In this document: piece by piece, positions 26,165 through 35,570 of the stretch
Layout of the letters: every line of letters begins with the position of its first letter
How positions within the stretch are numbered: position 1 is the stretch's first letter
Origin: Myxococcota bacterium
GTDB taxonomy: Bacteria; Myxococcota_A; Bradymonadia; UBA7976; UBA1532
DNA length: 36,403 nucleotides
Reading direction: 5' to 3'
NCBI GenBank assembly: GCA_023150895.1
Contig: JAKLJY010000086.1
Location: 1-36,403 of the forward strand
Position numbers and translations under genes: made by a program
Notes under the pieces: generated by a model
Seen by the model: the letters and a program-made list of their open reading frames with translations, nothing else
What the model was told of the DNA's origin: nothing
The model's database searches: none

Positions 26165-26788
26165 TCACGAACCCGCCAACCGCCGCAGGCGGAGGTACAC
26201 GAACGACTGCGTCGTGCCGAACGGGGTGGTGTGGACCTCGGGCACGACGTCGCACACCTCGAAGCCGGAGCCGAGCGCGGCGTGCAGGGCTTGTGCGGTG
26301 TACCGGACGACGGGGAGGCCGCTGCACTTCTCCGGGCCATCGGCGGCGAAAGTCGCAATGACCACCGTCCCGCAGGGGCGCAATGCGCGGCGAAGCGCGG
26401 CCCGATAGGCCGCCCGGTCGGCCTCTTCGGTGAGGAAATGAAAGACCGCCCGGTCGTGCCAGAGGGCGTACCCCGCCTCGGGCAGCGACACGGCCGTGAT
26501 GTCGCCCTCGATCCACGTCACGGCGCCGGCGCGGTCACCCATGCGGGCCTGCGCCGCGCGCAGTGCAGCTCCGGAAAGGTCCAGAACCGACACGCAGCGG
26601 TGCCCGCGCGCGAGCAGGTCATCGACGAGAACGGATGCCCCCCCGCCGATGTCGATGATCGGGTCGTCGGGGGCCGGGCCCGCGTCGCCGATGAGCCGCA
26701 GCGAGAGCGCCGCCCGCGGCTGGAACCAGCTCACCGCGTCGGTGGCCTTCGTGGTGTAGACGTTTTCCCAGTGGGGTTTGCTTTCCAT
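26165..26788 (-). CDS. Class I SAM-dependent methyltransferase
   Basis: 207 residues. The Rossmann-type motif I is IIDIGGGASVLVDDLL (about 44-59), followed by an acidic residue at the end of strand two (SVLDLS), motif III-like WIEGD, and LWHDRAVFHFL where the family's post-motif region is expected. The N-terminus HWENVYTTK resembles many small-molecule methyltransferases of about 200 residues, including thiopurine- and tellurite-resistance-like ones. Substrate unknown. It diverges from the epimerase that begins the glycan operon, with 68 bases between, so it may or may not belong to that cluster. Confidence 0.8.
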   Translation of the reverse strand: MESKPHWENVYTTKATDAVSWFQPRAALSLRLIGDAGPAPDDPIIDIGGGASVLVDDLLARGHRCVSVLDLSGAALRAAQARMGDRAGAVTWIEGDITAVSLPEAGYALWHDRAVFHFLTEEADRAAYRAALRRALRPCGTVVIATFAADGPEKCSGLPVVRYTAQALHAALGSGFEVCDVVPEVHTTPFGTTQSFVYLRLRRLAGS

Positions 26789-26856
26789 CCCGCCAGTCTA
26801 CACCGCCCTCGCACGCTTTTCTTCCCGCGCGGGCGCCGCCGGTCGATACTCCCGGC

Positions 26857-27840
26857 ATGCCGGACATCCGTGGAAAACGCGTCCTCGTGGTCGGCGGCGC
26901 CGGCCTCATCGGCTCGCACGTCGTCGAGGAACTCTGCCGTCACGACGTGGCGGGGGTCACCGTCTACGACAACTTCTGCCGCGGCACGCGCGCGAACCTC
27001 GCGACGGCCCTGCGGGACCCCCGCGTGCGCGTCTTCGAGGTCGGCGGCGACATCCTGCAAGCGGACCTCCTCGACGCCGCCGTGCGTGAAGCCGACTTCG
27101 TCGTGCACCTCGCGGCGCTGTGGCTTCTGCAGTGCCACGAGTTCCCCGCGGCGGCCTTCGACGTGAACGTCCGCGGCACCTTCAACGTGCTCGAAGCCTG
27201 CCGGCACCGCGGCATCGCCCGGCTCGTCTACAGTTCGTCCGCCTCGGTCTACGGGGATGCGCGCTTCACGCCCATGACCGAGGACCACCCCTTCGACAAC
27301 CGCACGTTTTACGGCGCGTCGAAGATCGCCGGCGAGGCCATGCTGACGGCGTACCACCACCGCTACGGCCTGCCGGCGGTGGGCCTGCGCTACATGAACG
27401 TGTACGGGCCGCGGCAGGACTACAAGGGCGCGTACATCGCCGTGATGATGAAGATCCTCGATCGCCTCGACCGCGGAGAGGCCCCGGTGGTCTACGGCGA
27501 CGGCAGCCAGAGCTACGACTTCGTGCACGTCGCGGACGTCGCGCGCGCCAACGTCTGCGCGCTGACGAGCGACGTGCCCCACGGCTTCTACAACGTCGGC
27601 ACGGGCCTCGGCACCTCGATCAAGGCCGTCGCCGAGCTGCTCATCGAGCTGACGGGGGCTGCGGTGTCCCTGCAGTACGAGCCCGCCGGACCCACCTTCG
27701 TGACCCACCGAATCGGCAGCACGGAGGCCGCGCAGCGCGACCTCGGCTTCGAGGCGCGGGTGCCGCTGCGCGAAGGTCTCGCAAGCCTCATCGCCTGGCG
27801 CGCCGCCGACCGCGCGCCCCCGGCCCGGACCCTGGAGTGA
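26857..27840 (+). CDS. NAD-dependent nucleotide-sugar epimerase/dehydratase
   Basis: 327 residues, the usual length of the extended short-chain dehydrogenase family. The NAD-binding GGAGLIGS is at residues 13-20, LVYSSSASVYG supplies the catalytic serine region, and YGASK gives the catalytic Tyr152 and Lys156. RYMNVYGPRQ and YDFVHVADVA are typical of GalE/WbpP-like sugar epimerases. Likely substrates are UDP- or TDP-sugars destined for a surface glycan. The exact reaction is not clear. It heads a four-gene operon, and its stop overlaps the next start region. Confidence 0.85.
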   Translation: MPDIRGKRVLVVGGAGLIGSHVVEELCRHDVAGVTVYDNFCRGTRANLATALRDPRVRVFEVGGDILQADLLDAAVREADFVVHLAALWLLQCHEFPAAAFDVNVRGTFNVLEACRHRGIARLVYSSSASVYGDARFTPMTEDHPFDNRTFYGASKIAGEAMLTAYHHRYGLPAVGLRYMNVYGPRQDYKGAYIAVMMKILDRLDRGEAPVVYGDGSQSYDFVHVADVARANVCALTSDVPHGFYNVGTGLGTSIKAVAELLIELTGAAVSLQYEPAGPTFVTHRIGSTEAAQRDLGFEARVPLREGLASLIAWRAADRAPPARTLE

Positions 27841-27845
27841 AGCCC

Positions 27846-29012
27846 GTGCGCGTGCCCATCACCAAACCCCTGTTCGACGACGACGACCGCCGCGCCATCA
27901 GCCTGCCCCTCGAGACGGGGTGGGTCGTGCAGGGCCCGCAGGTTGCCGAGTTCGAGCGCCGGTTCGCGGCGTTCTCCGGCGCGCCACACGCGCTGGCCTG
28001 CACGTCGTGTACGACCGGCCTGCACCTGGCCCTCGCGGCCCTCGGGGTCGGGCCGGGCGACGAGGTGCTCGTGCCCGCCTTCACCTGGGTCGCCACCGCC
28101 AACGTGGCGCTCTACTGCGGCGCGACGCCCGTGCTGTGCGACGTCGACCCCTCCACGTTCAACGTGACGCCCGCCGAGATCGAGCGCCGCCTGACGCCCC
28201 GGACGCGCGCGGTCATTCCCGTGCATCTCTTCGGCCTGCCGGCGGACATGGCGGCGATCGAGGCCCTGGCGAGACCTCGGGACATCTTCATCGTCGAGGA
28301 CGCGGCCTGTGGTTTCGGCGCCCGCATCGGCGATCGTCACGTCGGCACGTTCGGGCACGCCGGGGCGTTCAGCTTCCACCCGCGCAAAGCGCTGACGACG
28401 GGCGAGGGCGGCATGGTGACGACCACCGACGCCGCGCTCGATACCACGATGCGTTCGCTGCGCGACCACGGCGCGAGCAAGAGTGATCACGCCCGGCACG
28501 GCAACGCGGGGGCGTTTCTGTTGCCCGAGTTCAACCTGCTCGGCTTCAACTACCGCATGACGGACATGCAGGGCGCGCTGGGCGTGACGCAGATGGCGAA
28601 GGCCGACTTCGTGCAGGCCCGCCGCACTGCGCTCGCCGCCCGCTACGACGCCCTGCTCGCGGACGTGGCGTGGCTGCGCACGCCGGTCGTGCCCGCGGGG
28701 GTCACCCACGGCTGGCAGTCTTACGTGTGCCTCTACGCGCCGGAAGACCCGACGCTCGCGCGCACGGCCGAGCTCTCCGCGCGCCGCAACGCGCTGATGC
28801 TGAAGCTCGAGGAGCGCGGCGTCTCGACGCGGCAGGGCACGCACGCCGTCCACACGCTGACCTACTACGCACGCCGCTTCGACCTGCACGCCCATGACTA
28901 CCCCGGTGCGCACATGGCCGAGGGGCTGTCGCTGACGCTACCGCTGTACCCGACCATGACCGAGGCCGAGCAGGACTACGTCGTCGAACAGTTGCGCGCC
29001 TGCGGACCCTGA
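27846..29012 (+). CDS. DegT/DnrJ/EryC1-family PLP-dependent sugar aminotransferase
   Basis: 388 residues. The GTG at 27846 is chosen because GGAG lies 8 bases upstream and the protein then begins RVPITKP, as homologues often do. A GTG at 27837 that overlaps the preceding stop is the alternative and adds three residues. The PLP lysine is Lys181 in FHPRKALTTGEGG, IVEDAACGFGA provides the acidic PLP contact, and FNYRMTDMQGALG is the conserved family segment. These enzymes transaminate keto-sugar nucleotides, so the product is probably an amino sugar made after the epimerase/dehydratase step. Confidence 0.9.
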   Translation: MRVPITKPLFDDDDRRAISLPLETGWVVQGPQVAEFERRFAAFSGAPHALACTSCTTGLHLALAALGVGPGDEVLVPAFTWVATANVALYCGATPVLCDVDPSTFNVTPAEIERRLTPRTRAVIPVHLFGLPADMAAIEALARPRDIFIVEDAACGFGARIGDRHVGTFGHAGAFSFHPRKALTTGEGGMVTTTDAALDTTMRSLRDHGASKSDHARHGNAGAFLLPEFNLLGFNYRMTDMQGALGVTQMAKADFVQARRTALAARYDALLADVAWLRTPVVPAGVTHGWQSYVCLYAPEDPTLARTAELSARRNALMLKLEERGVSTRQGTHAVHTLTYYARRFDLHAHDYPGAHMAEGLSLTLPLYPTMTEAEQDYVVEQLRACGP

Positions 29013-29014
29013 GC

Positions 29015-30073
29015 GTGGACCCCACCGAGAACGCCCGCCGCGCGGCTCGCTACCGCAAGGACGAGGCCCTGGAAGCGGCGCTGGCGGCCTTCAACGCGCG
29101 CCTGCTCGCGAGCGTCCCCGCCGCCGCCCCCGGGGCCGAGATCACGCCCTTCACCGGGCCGGTCGTCTTCGTCGTCGGCCCGCCGCGCTCGGGCACGACG
29201 CTTCTGATGCAGGTGCTGACCCGCACGCGGGCGTTCACGTTTCCGGATCACATCGTCGCGCGCTTCCCCGGCGACCCCGCGGCCGGCGTGCTCGTCTCGC
29301 GCAGCCTGCGGGGGCCATTCACGGGGCTCGACCCCGCCCATGCCGCTGCGACACCGGACGCCCCGGCCCGCTCCGAGCACGGCGTCACCCCGGGTCTGTT
29401 CGAGCCGCACGAGTTCGGTTACTTCTGGTCGCGTCTGTTCGACTTCAGCCGCGGGCACGCGCAGGACGCCGCACAGCTCGCCCGGGCGGACTGGCGCGGG
29501 CTGCATGCGGCCCTCGCGGGTATGTACGCCGCGGGGGAAGACAGACCTCTGCTCTTCAAGATCGTCCCCCTCTCGATGAACGCCGACGCGCTCGCCGCGG
29601 CGTTGCCGGGCGCGCTGTTTCTGACCTGCGATCGCGAGCCCGTGGACGTCGCGCTCTCCATGTACAAGACCCGGATCGCCCGCTACGGCGACGCCGCGCG
29701 CTGGTGGTCCGTGCAGCCCCCCGGACACGAGACGATGGCCGGTCTGCTGCCCGTCGAGTCCGTCGCGGCGCAGCTCTCGGCCTTTCTGCGTACGACGGCG
29801 GACGCGCTCGACCGGGTGCCGGCGCGCCGCGTCTTCCGACTCGGGCACGCCGAGCTCTGCGAGGCGCCCGGCGCGACGCTCGAGACGCTCGACGCGTTTC
29901 TGACCGGGCATGGGCTCCCGCCCGCCACCGCCCTCGCCCGCCCGACGTGGTTCGCGCCCCCCCGCGTCGACCCCGCCGACGCCCCGCTGCGTTCGGCCCT
30001 CGCCGACGCGCTCGCCCGACACGGCAGCCCCGCCCGCCCCGCCCGCCCCGCAGACGGAGAAGATCCGGCATGA
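29015..30073 (+). CDS. Sulfotransferase-family protein
   Basis: 352 residues from a GTG two bases after the preceding stop. The 5'-phosphosulfate loop VVGPPRSGTTLL (about 53-64) and a 3'-phosphate motif REPVDVALSMYKTR (from Arg207, with Ser215) are the two PAPS-binding signatures of the sulfotransferase fold. The family moves sulfate from PAPS to hydroxyl or amino groups; members in glycan clusters often sulfate sugars. No PAPS-synthesis genes are in the window. Some members of this fold have other donors, so actual sulfation is inference. The stop overlaps the next start (ATGA). Confidence 0.8.
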   Translation: MDPTENARRAARYRKDEALEAALAAFNARLLASVPAAAPGAEITPFTGPVVFVVGPPRSGTTLLMQVLTRTRAFTFPDHIVARFPGDPAAGVLVSRSLRGPFTGLDPAHAAATPDAPARSEHGVTPGLFEPHEFGYFWSRLFDFSRGHAQDAAQLARADWRGLHAALAGMYAAGEDRPLLFKIVPLSMNADALAAALPGALFLTCDREPVDVALSMYKTRIARYGDAARWWSVQPPGHETMAGLLPVESVAAQLSAFLRTTADALDRVPARRVFRLGHAELCEAPGATLETLDAFLTGHGLPPATALARPTWFAPPRVDPADAPLRSALADALARHGSPARPARPADGEDPA

Positions 30074-31458
30074 GCCCCCCGCGCGTCCTGATCGGCTGCC
30101 TGAACATCGGCAACAACATTCAGTTGCTCGCCCGCGGCTTTCGGGAGATCGGGTTCGAGGTCAAGACGGCCGCGGCCGCGCGAAACGGCAACTTCTATGC
30201 CCACGACTTCGACTTCGACCTCGCACCCCTGCACGCGCTTGCGGCGGAGAGCATCGCCCGGGACGAATACCCCGAGTGGGTGGTCGACGATCCGCGGTTC
30301 GCCCCGCTCTTCGACTTCGATCTGTACGTCTTCGTCGCCTCGCACACCCTCTTGCCCGGTCTGTTCGACCTGCCGCTGCTCAAGGCGCGCGGCAAGGCGA
30401 TCATCAGCTTCCAGACGGGGTCGGAGATCCGTTTCTGGCAGATGGCCCGGACCTTCAATGCCGCGTACGGGCACATCTTCCCCGACGATCTCGTCCCGAA
30501 GATCGCGAGCACGCCGAAACACATGGGCGAGGTCGCGGCCTGGCCGCGCTACCTCGACGTGCTGAGCAACAAGCTCCACAACATCCGCATGGCCGAGCGT
30601 TACGCGGACGCCCTGTTTTCGCAGCCGCGCGCCAACGTGCTCGGTGTACGCCCTTACATGGCGGCCATTCTGCCCCTCGACGCGAGCCGTTGTACCGCAC
30701 GCATCCCCGGACGCACGCACCCGGTCGTCGTCCATGCGCCCACCAACCCGGCGTTCAAGCAATCGGCGTTGATCATGCAGACGCTCGAGCGGCTCTGGAA
30801 AGAGGGCGTCGGCTTCGAGCTGCGCCTGTTGCGCAACCTGCCCAACGAGCGCGTCCTCGAGGCCCTGACGGACGCCGATGTGTTGATCGACCAGATCTAC
30901 TGCGGCAAGCCGGGTCTGTTGGGCTACGAGGGCATGGCGAGCGGGTGTGTCGTCCTCGGCGGCAATCTGGAAGATCCGACGCCGGTGCCGCACCGCGCGT
31001 TGCCGGTCATCGACATCGTGCCCGACCGCATCTTCGAGACGTTCCGGGAGGTTCTCGGCGGTAGCCGCGACGCACGGGTCGCCGCGGCCGAGGCGGGCGT
31101 GCGGTACCTGGCGGAGGGGCATCACACGCCCGCCCGCATCGCGCAGTACCTCATCGAGGGCCTGGAGCGTTCGGGCAAACGCGACTGGGACTACTACCCC
31201 TGCCAGTACATCGAGCGCCCCGAGGTGCCCTCGAAAGAGGTCGTGCCGGCGTATCTCAAAGAGATGACGCTGGAGGTCATGGCCGACTTCGGCGTGCCCC
31301 CCGGCTTCGACGGGGGTCCACTCGAGCGGGCGGGACTCCTGCCCGGCGGCTGGCAGGCCCATCGAGATCAGCTCCGGCCGTGGGATCTCACCGGGGCACG
31401 GCGCACGTTCTGGGGGCACGTCGGCGCCGGTGCGATCTATCCGCAAGCGCGCGGCTGA
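30070..31458 (+). CDS. Glycosyltransferase-like protein
   Basis: 462 residues from an ATG overlapping the preceding stop. The N-terminal half has a Rossmann-like start (RVLIGCLNIGNNIQLLARGFREIG) as in GT-B glycosyltransferases. The C-terminal half contains a YEGMASGCVVLGGNLEDP stretch, which fits the donor-binding E...SG..V motif of GT4-type enzymes. ADVLIDQIYCGKPG precedes it, as is usual. About 80 residues after the GT-B core (YYPCQYIERPEVPSKEV onward) look like an added tail. The donor sugar and acceptor are unknown. It is the last gene of the plus-strand glycan operon and ends 14 bases from the convergent operon. Confidence 0.7.
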   Translation: MSPPRVLIGCLNIGNNIQLLARGFREIGFEVKTAAAARNGNFYAHDFDFDLAPLHALAAESIARDEYPEWVVDDPRFAPLFDFDLYVFVASHTLLPGLFDLPLLKARGKAIISFQTGSEIRFWQMARTFNAAYGHIFPDDLVPKIASTPKHMGEVAAWPRYLDVLSNKLHNIRMAERYADALFSQPRANVLGVRPYMAAILPLDASRCTARIPGRTHPVVVHAPTNPAFKQSALIMQTLERLWKEGVGFELRLLRNLPNERVLEALTDADVLIDQIYCGKPGLLGYEGMASGCVVLGGNLEDPTPVPHRALPVIDIVPDRIFETFREVLGGSRDARVAAAEAGVRYLAEGHHTPARIAQYLIEGLERSGKRDWDYYPCQYIERPEVPSKEVVPAYLKEMTLEVMADFGVPPGFDGGPLERAGLLPGGWQAHRDQLRPWDLTGARRTFWGHVGAGAIYPQARG

Positions 31459-31472
31459 GCGGGCGCCCGCCG

Positions 31473-32477
31473 TCAGCGCAGCGCGCGCGCGACCTCGATC
31501 ACGCGGTCGAGCTCGTCGTCCGAGAGGCTCGGATGCAGCGGGACGCTCACCGTGTCCGCGAACCGGGCGCAGGCCCGCGGGAAGGCGACATCCGGCAGCC
31601 CCAACGCCCGGTGGACGAGCGCGTCCACCCCGGGACGCAGACACACACCGTGCAGGTCCCCCCTGACGGGGGTTCGCGCCGCGAGCCCGGGCGCGGAGAG
31701 CGGGAACCGGAACACACACTCGCCCCGCGGGGCGGCGACGAAGCGGGCCGTCAGCGCCGCGGGCATCGCCACGAGCAGGCGTTCCGCGAGCGCCCGGCGC
31801 CGCGCCAGGAAGTCCGGGTACCGCCCGAGCTGCGACAGACCCAGCGCCGCCGCCAGATCAGAGAGCCGGCCGCCCTTTCCGGCGTCCCGGGCGGCGCGGG
31901 CCCGGTCGAGCAGCCCGGCGTCGGGGCTCGCCACGAGGCCGCCCTCGCCCGTGGTCAGGCACTTGGTCGCGTGGAACGAATACACCCGGGCCGCCGCGCC
32001 CGCCCAAGGCGCCCCTGGCACGAGGGCCTGACAGGCATCGACGATCACCGGCGGGCCGAGCGCCGCCAGGGCCTCGACCGGCGAGCGCAGGCCGAAGACG
32101 TCCACCGCCACCACGGCCCGCGTCCGCGGGGTCAGTCGCGCCGCGGCCTCGGCGGGCCCCATGAGCCAGTCCTCGCCCACGTCCGCGGGCACGGGTCGCG
32201 CACCGAGCGACTGCACGGCCGAGGCGACGCTGAAACACACGTAGGTCGGCAAGACGACCTCGTCGCCGGGGCCGACGCCGAGCGCGTGCAGAGCCAGGCG
32301 CAGCGCGGCCGTCCCGCCGTCCGTCGCCACGCCCGGGGGGGCGCCGATACCGCCGAGCGCCGCCTCGAAACGCGCGACGCGCTCGCCGGTCGCCAGGGCG
32401 CCGCTTAGCAGCGCGGCGTCCACCGCAGCGCGGTCCTCGGCCGTGACCCACGGGCGGGAGTGAGGCACCGGTGTCAT
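31473..32477 (-). CDS. Second DegT/DnrJ/EryC1-family aminotransferase
   Basis: 334 residues, shorter than the usual 370-390. The ATG overlaps the stop of the FemAB-like gene (ATGA). The PLP lysine is Lys172 in YSFHATKCLTTGEGG, and the acidic contact sits in VIVDACQALVPG, a variant of the usual EDAAQ. GDEVVLPTYVCFSVASAV matches the cofactor-binding region. The C-terminal region, ending PLHPSLSDDEL, matches the family's closing motif. The shortness comes mostly from the middle and C-terminal half. It probably transaminates a second keto sugar. It is the last gene of the asnB operon. Confidence 0.85.
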   Translation of the reverse strand: MTPVPHSRPWVTAEDRAAVDAALLSGALATGERVARFEAALGGIGAPPGVATDGGTAALRLALHALGVGPGDEVVLPTYVCFSVASAVQSLGARPVPADVGEDWLMGPAEAAARLTPRTRAVVAVDVFGLRSPVEALAALGPPVIVDACQALVPGAPWAGAAARVYSFHATKCLTTGEGGLVASPDAGLLDRARAARDAGKGGRLSDLAAALGLSQLGRYPDFLARRRALAERLLVAMPAALTARFVAAPRGECVFRFPLSAPGLAARTPVRGDLHGVCLRPGVDALVHRALGLPDVAFPRACARFADTVSVPLHPSLSDDELDRVIEVARALR

Positions 32478-33550
32478 CCCAGCGCCTCGTACGGATACAC
32501 ATAGGTGAACGGAAACTCCCCCGAGAGGCGGTCGCGATGCACGCGCAGCGTCTCGCGCGCCTCGGGCGACGCGGCGGTCGCATAGGCATACGGCCGGGAC
32601 TCGGCACCGAAACCGGCCTTGAAGTGCATCAAGGTCGTCTGACTGTGCCAGGTGCCGCCCCAGTTCCATTCGCGCCGACCCGCGCGCAGGTCGTCGAGCA
32701 GACCATGGGCAATCAACGCCGATAGCGGTTGCCGAGTGCGGTGCTCGACGCGGACCACCGGGGTCAGATACTCCGTCGTGCCCCCGTGCTGCGCCAGCAA
32801 CAGCGCCGCGACGGGCACCCCCGCATCCCGCGCGACGAGCAGGCGCCGCTGCGCGGGGGGCAGGTGCCGGCGCAACGCGTCGAAGTGCCCCGCCGGCTTG
32901 GGTGTCGCGTCTTTCGCTCGCATGTTCTCGGCGTGCGTCTGTGTCAGAAACGCCCACGCCCCGGCGTCGTCCCCCTCGTCGGCGATCGCGAAGCCCTGCC
33001 GCAGCGCCTTGCGCACGAGATTGCGGGTCTTCTGTCCGCAGAGGGCGAGCACGTCGTCGAGGGTCGGCGCCGCGCGGCGCGGCAGCGGCGTCACCTGTCC
33101 GATCCGCGTGTCCCGGGCCGTCGCGCCGAGCGCCGCCCGGTAATCGGCCTCGTGCGGCATCTCCTCGGGCGTGAGCACCAACGTCGCGCTCAGCGGCGGC
33201 CGCGCCCGCAGCGCCTCGCCGAGCGCACCGAGCAGGGCCGCGCGGGCCGCGTCGTCGTGGGGATCGACCAGGGTGCAGGCCCCCGGCGTGCCATACCAGG
33301 GCAGCGCGTTGACCACGCAGCCGAGGCCCTCGCGCCCCTCGACCCACATCGCCGCGAGCCCGCCCACCGGGCGCCCCGCGCGCCGAGCCAGGAACCGCAC
33401 ATGACGCCCACCGACCGCCTCGCCGAGGAACGCCAGCCACGGCGAGGTCGCGTAGATGGGTGGCGCGACCTGCGCGACGAGTTCGGCCCAGCCGTCGTCG
33501 TCGAGCACGTCCGCGGCGGTCACGACGAGCGGATACGCCGGCCCCGGCAT
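32474..33550 (-). CDS. FemAB/GNAT-like acyltransferase
   Basis: 358 residues from an ATG one base after the asnB stop. Two tandem GNAT-like halves are suggested: the first (about 25-150) with SPWLAFLGEAVGG and a Gly-rich turn, the second (about 170-330) with the marker QKTRNLVRKALRQGF and later WNWGGTWHSQTTLMHFKAGFG. This matches the FemAB/acetyltransferase_6 group seen in exopolysaccharide loci, which transfers amino acids or acyl groups. Next to an aminotransferase and AsnB, it may acylate an amino sugar. Donor and acceptor are not known. Confidence 0.75.
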   Translation of the reverse strand: MPGPAYPLVVTAADVLDDDGWAELVAQVAPPIYATSPWLAFLGEAVGGRHVRFLARRAGRPVGGLAAMWVEGREGLGCVVNALPWYGTPGACTLVDPHDDAARAALLGALGEALRARPPLSATLVLTPEEMPHEADYRAALGATARDTRIGQVTPLPRRAAPTLDDVLALCGQKTRNLVRKALRQGFAIADEGDDAGAWAFLTQTHAENMRAKDATPKPAGHFDALRRHLPPAQRRLLVARDAGVPVAALLLAQHGGTTEYLTPVVRVEHRTRQPLSALIAHGLLDDLRAGRREWNWGGTWHSQTTLMHFKAGFGAESRPYAYATAASPEARETLRVHRDRLSGEFPFTYVYPYEALG

Positions 33551-33551
33551 C

Positions 33552-35486
33552 TCAGAACGACGCCGCCGACCCGGCAGGCTCCGGGTCGAACGTCCGCAAC
33601 CACCACTCGAAGCACAGGCACGACCAGACGAACAGACGCCGGTTCACGGCCCCCGAGAAGTGTTGCTCGAGCAGACCCTGCACGACCGTCGGTTCGAGCC
33701 ATTGATACAAGCGTGCCTCGGAGCTCAGCAGCAGGCGGCGGATGTAATCCACGCTCTCACCGCGGAACCAGCTCCCGTCGGGCGCCGAAAAGCCCTGCTT
33801 GCGCGCCTGCGTCACACTCTCGGGGACGAACTGACCGAGCACCTGCCGCAGCACCCGTTTGCCGTCCTGATTGCGCGAGAAGTACCGCTCGTGTTTGCGC
33901 CCGGGTGCGTTCTCGTCGAGACGCTCCGTCGCGCCCGGGTGCGCGAGCTTGTGGCGCACCGGCATCCGCATCGCGAAGTCGACGAGGTCGTCGTCGAGAA
34001 ATGGCAGGCGCGTCTCGAGCCCGTGCGCCATGCTGAGGCGGTCCTCGACGACCAGCAGCCCGTGCAGGAACGTCCGGGCCTCGAAGTACAACGACAGGTT
34101 CACATAGTCCTCCGGTCGGCCGCCGCCCGCCCCGGAGAGCGCATCGGCGCGATGGCCGTGCACCGAGCGGAACGCGGCGAAGGCGGCGTCCGTGTCCATC
34201 CGCGCCATAGGCCGGAAGAGGCGCGCCCGCACGTCGTCGGGCATCAGCCGCTGCCAGTACGCGTAGTGGCGCGACAGATAGCCTTCCGAGGATGCCCCGG
34301 CCCCCCCCACGCTGCCCGCCGACTCCGGTCGGTCGACGAAGTAGCGCCAGGGATAACCGCAGAAGAGTTCGTCGCTGCCCGCGCCCGAGAGCACGACCTT
34401 CACGAACCGGCTCGCCAGGCGGGAGACGTAGAAGTTCGGGTAGCTCTGCCCGACCCGCAGGTCCTCGAGGTGCCAGATGAGCTGCGGCATCACCCGCTCC
34501 ATGTCACCGGCCTTGAGGACGACCTGGTAGTGCTCGGTCTTGAACAGATAGGACAAATGCTCGGCGCGCGCCCGCTCGTCGAAGTTCAGTTCGAGGCCCG
34601 ACGCCGACGTGAGATCGAAGCCGCAGGTGAAGGTGCGCAGCCCCGGCAGCTCGCGCGCCGCGACGGCCGTGACCGAGCCCGAGTCGATGCCCCCGCTCAG
34701 GTAGGCGCCCACGTCCGTATCGGCCACGAGCTGACGCTGCACGGCCTGCTCGAACAGACGCCGGGTCTCCCGCACCGCCGTCTCGGCGTCGATGGTCGGG
34801 TCTTCCTCGAAACGGTAGTCCCAGTATCGCTGCCGCGCCACGGACCCGTCGGCGTCGACCGTCATCCAGGTACCGGCGGGCACGATGCGCACGCCGTCGA
34901 AGAGCGTCGCGTCCGTGAAGATGTTCTGGAACGCGAAGTACTCCTGCAGGGCGGGCACGCAGACCCGCGTCCGGGCCGCCGGGTGGCGCAGCAGCGCCTT
35001 GATCTCGGAGCCGAAGACCAGCGCCTCGCCGAATCGTGCCCAATACAGGGGCTTGATGCCATGGCGGTCGCGCGCGAGCAGAAGCCTGCGCTCGACGGCG
35101 TCCCACAAGGCCAGGGCGAACATGCCGTTGAAACGCGAGAGGGCCGCCGGCCCCTCGGCCGCCAGGGCGTGCAGCACGACCTCCGTATCGCTTCGCCCAC
35201 GGAAGCGCGCGCCGCCCGCCTCGAGCGCGACACGCAGCTCGCGGAAGTTGTAGACCTCGCCGTTGTAGATCAGCGTGTAGCGCCCGTCGGGGGTCTGCAT
35301 GGGCTGATTGCCCGCCGCGCTGCGGTCGATGATGGCCAGCCGCCGGTGGGCGAGCCCCACGGGCCCCTGCGTCCACAGGCCGTCCCCGTCGGGTCCGCGA
35401 TGCGCCACGGCTTCGGACATGCGCGCGAGCGTCACCGGCGAGACCGGCGAGGCGTCGAGGTTCAGCAGTCCGGCGAGACCACACAT
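33552..35486 (-). CDS. asnB: Glutamine-hydrolysing asparagine synthetase-family amidotransferase
   Basis: 644 residues, longer than E. coli AsnB (554) and like forms found in surface-polysaccharide loci. The nucleophile Cys2 follows the initiator Met (MCGLAG), so the ATG at 35486 is certain; longer in-frame starts would bury it. The glutaminase domain includes HRGPDGDG and IYNGEVYN. The synthetase domain has the ATP-pyrophosphatase loop SGGIDSG (264-270) and LSGAGSDELFCGY. The family amidates carboxylates using glutamine. In glycan clusters it often amidates uronic acids, which is likely here. It heads the minus-strand operon and diverges from the Uma2 gene. Confidence 0.85.
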   Translation of the reverse strand: MCGLAGLLNLDASPVSPVTLARMSEAVAHRGPDGDGLWTQGPVGLAHRRLAIIDRSAAGNQPMQTPDGRYTLIYNGEVYNFRELRVALEAGGARFRGRSDTEVVLHALAAEGPAALSRFNGMFALALWDAVERRLLLARDRHGIKPLYWARFGEALVFGSEIKALLRHPAARTRVCVPALQEYFAFQNIFTDATLFDGVRIVPAGTWMTVDADGSVARQRYWDYRFEEDPTIDAETAVRETRRLFEQAVQRQLVADTDVGAYLSGGIDSGSVTAVAARELPGLRTFTCGFDLTSASGLELNFDERARAEHLSYLFKTEHYQVVLKAGDMERVMPQLIWHLEDLRVGQSYPNFYVSRLASRFVKVVLSGAGSDELFCGYPWRYFVDRPESAGSVGGAGASSEGYLSRHYAYWQRLMPDDVRARLFRPMARMDTDAAFAAFRSVHGHRADALSGAGGGRPEDYVNLSLYFEARTFLHGLLVVEDRLSMAHGLETRLPFLDDDLVDFAMRMPVRHKLAHPGATERLDENAPGRKHERYFSRNQDGKRVLRQVLGQFVPESVTQARKQGFSAPDGSWFRGESVDYIRRLLLSSEARLYQWLEPTVVQGLLEQHFSGAVNRRLFVWSCLCFEWWLRTFDPEPAGSAASF

Positions 35487-35570
35487 GCCGCCATCATCGA
35501 CCAGAATCGACGAAAAGCGAGGACGACGCGCCGCCCGCGCCGCGCCCGACGTTCGTGCTACCATCCCCGC

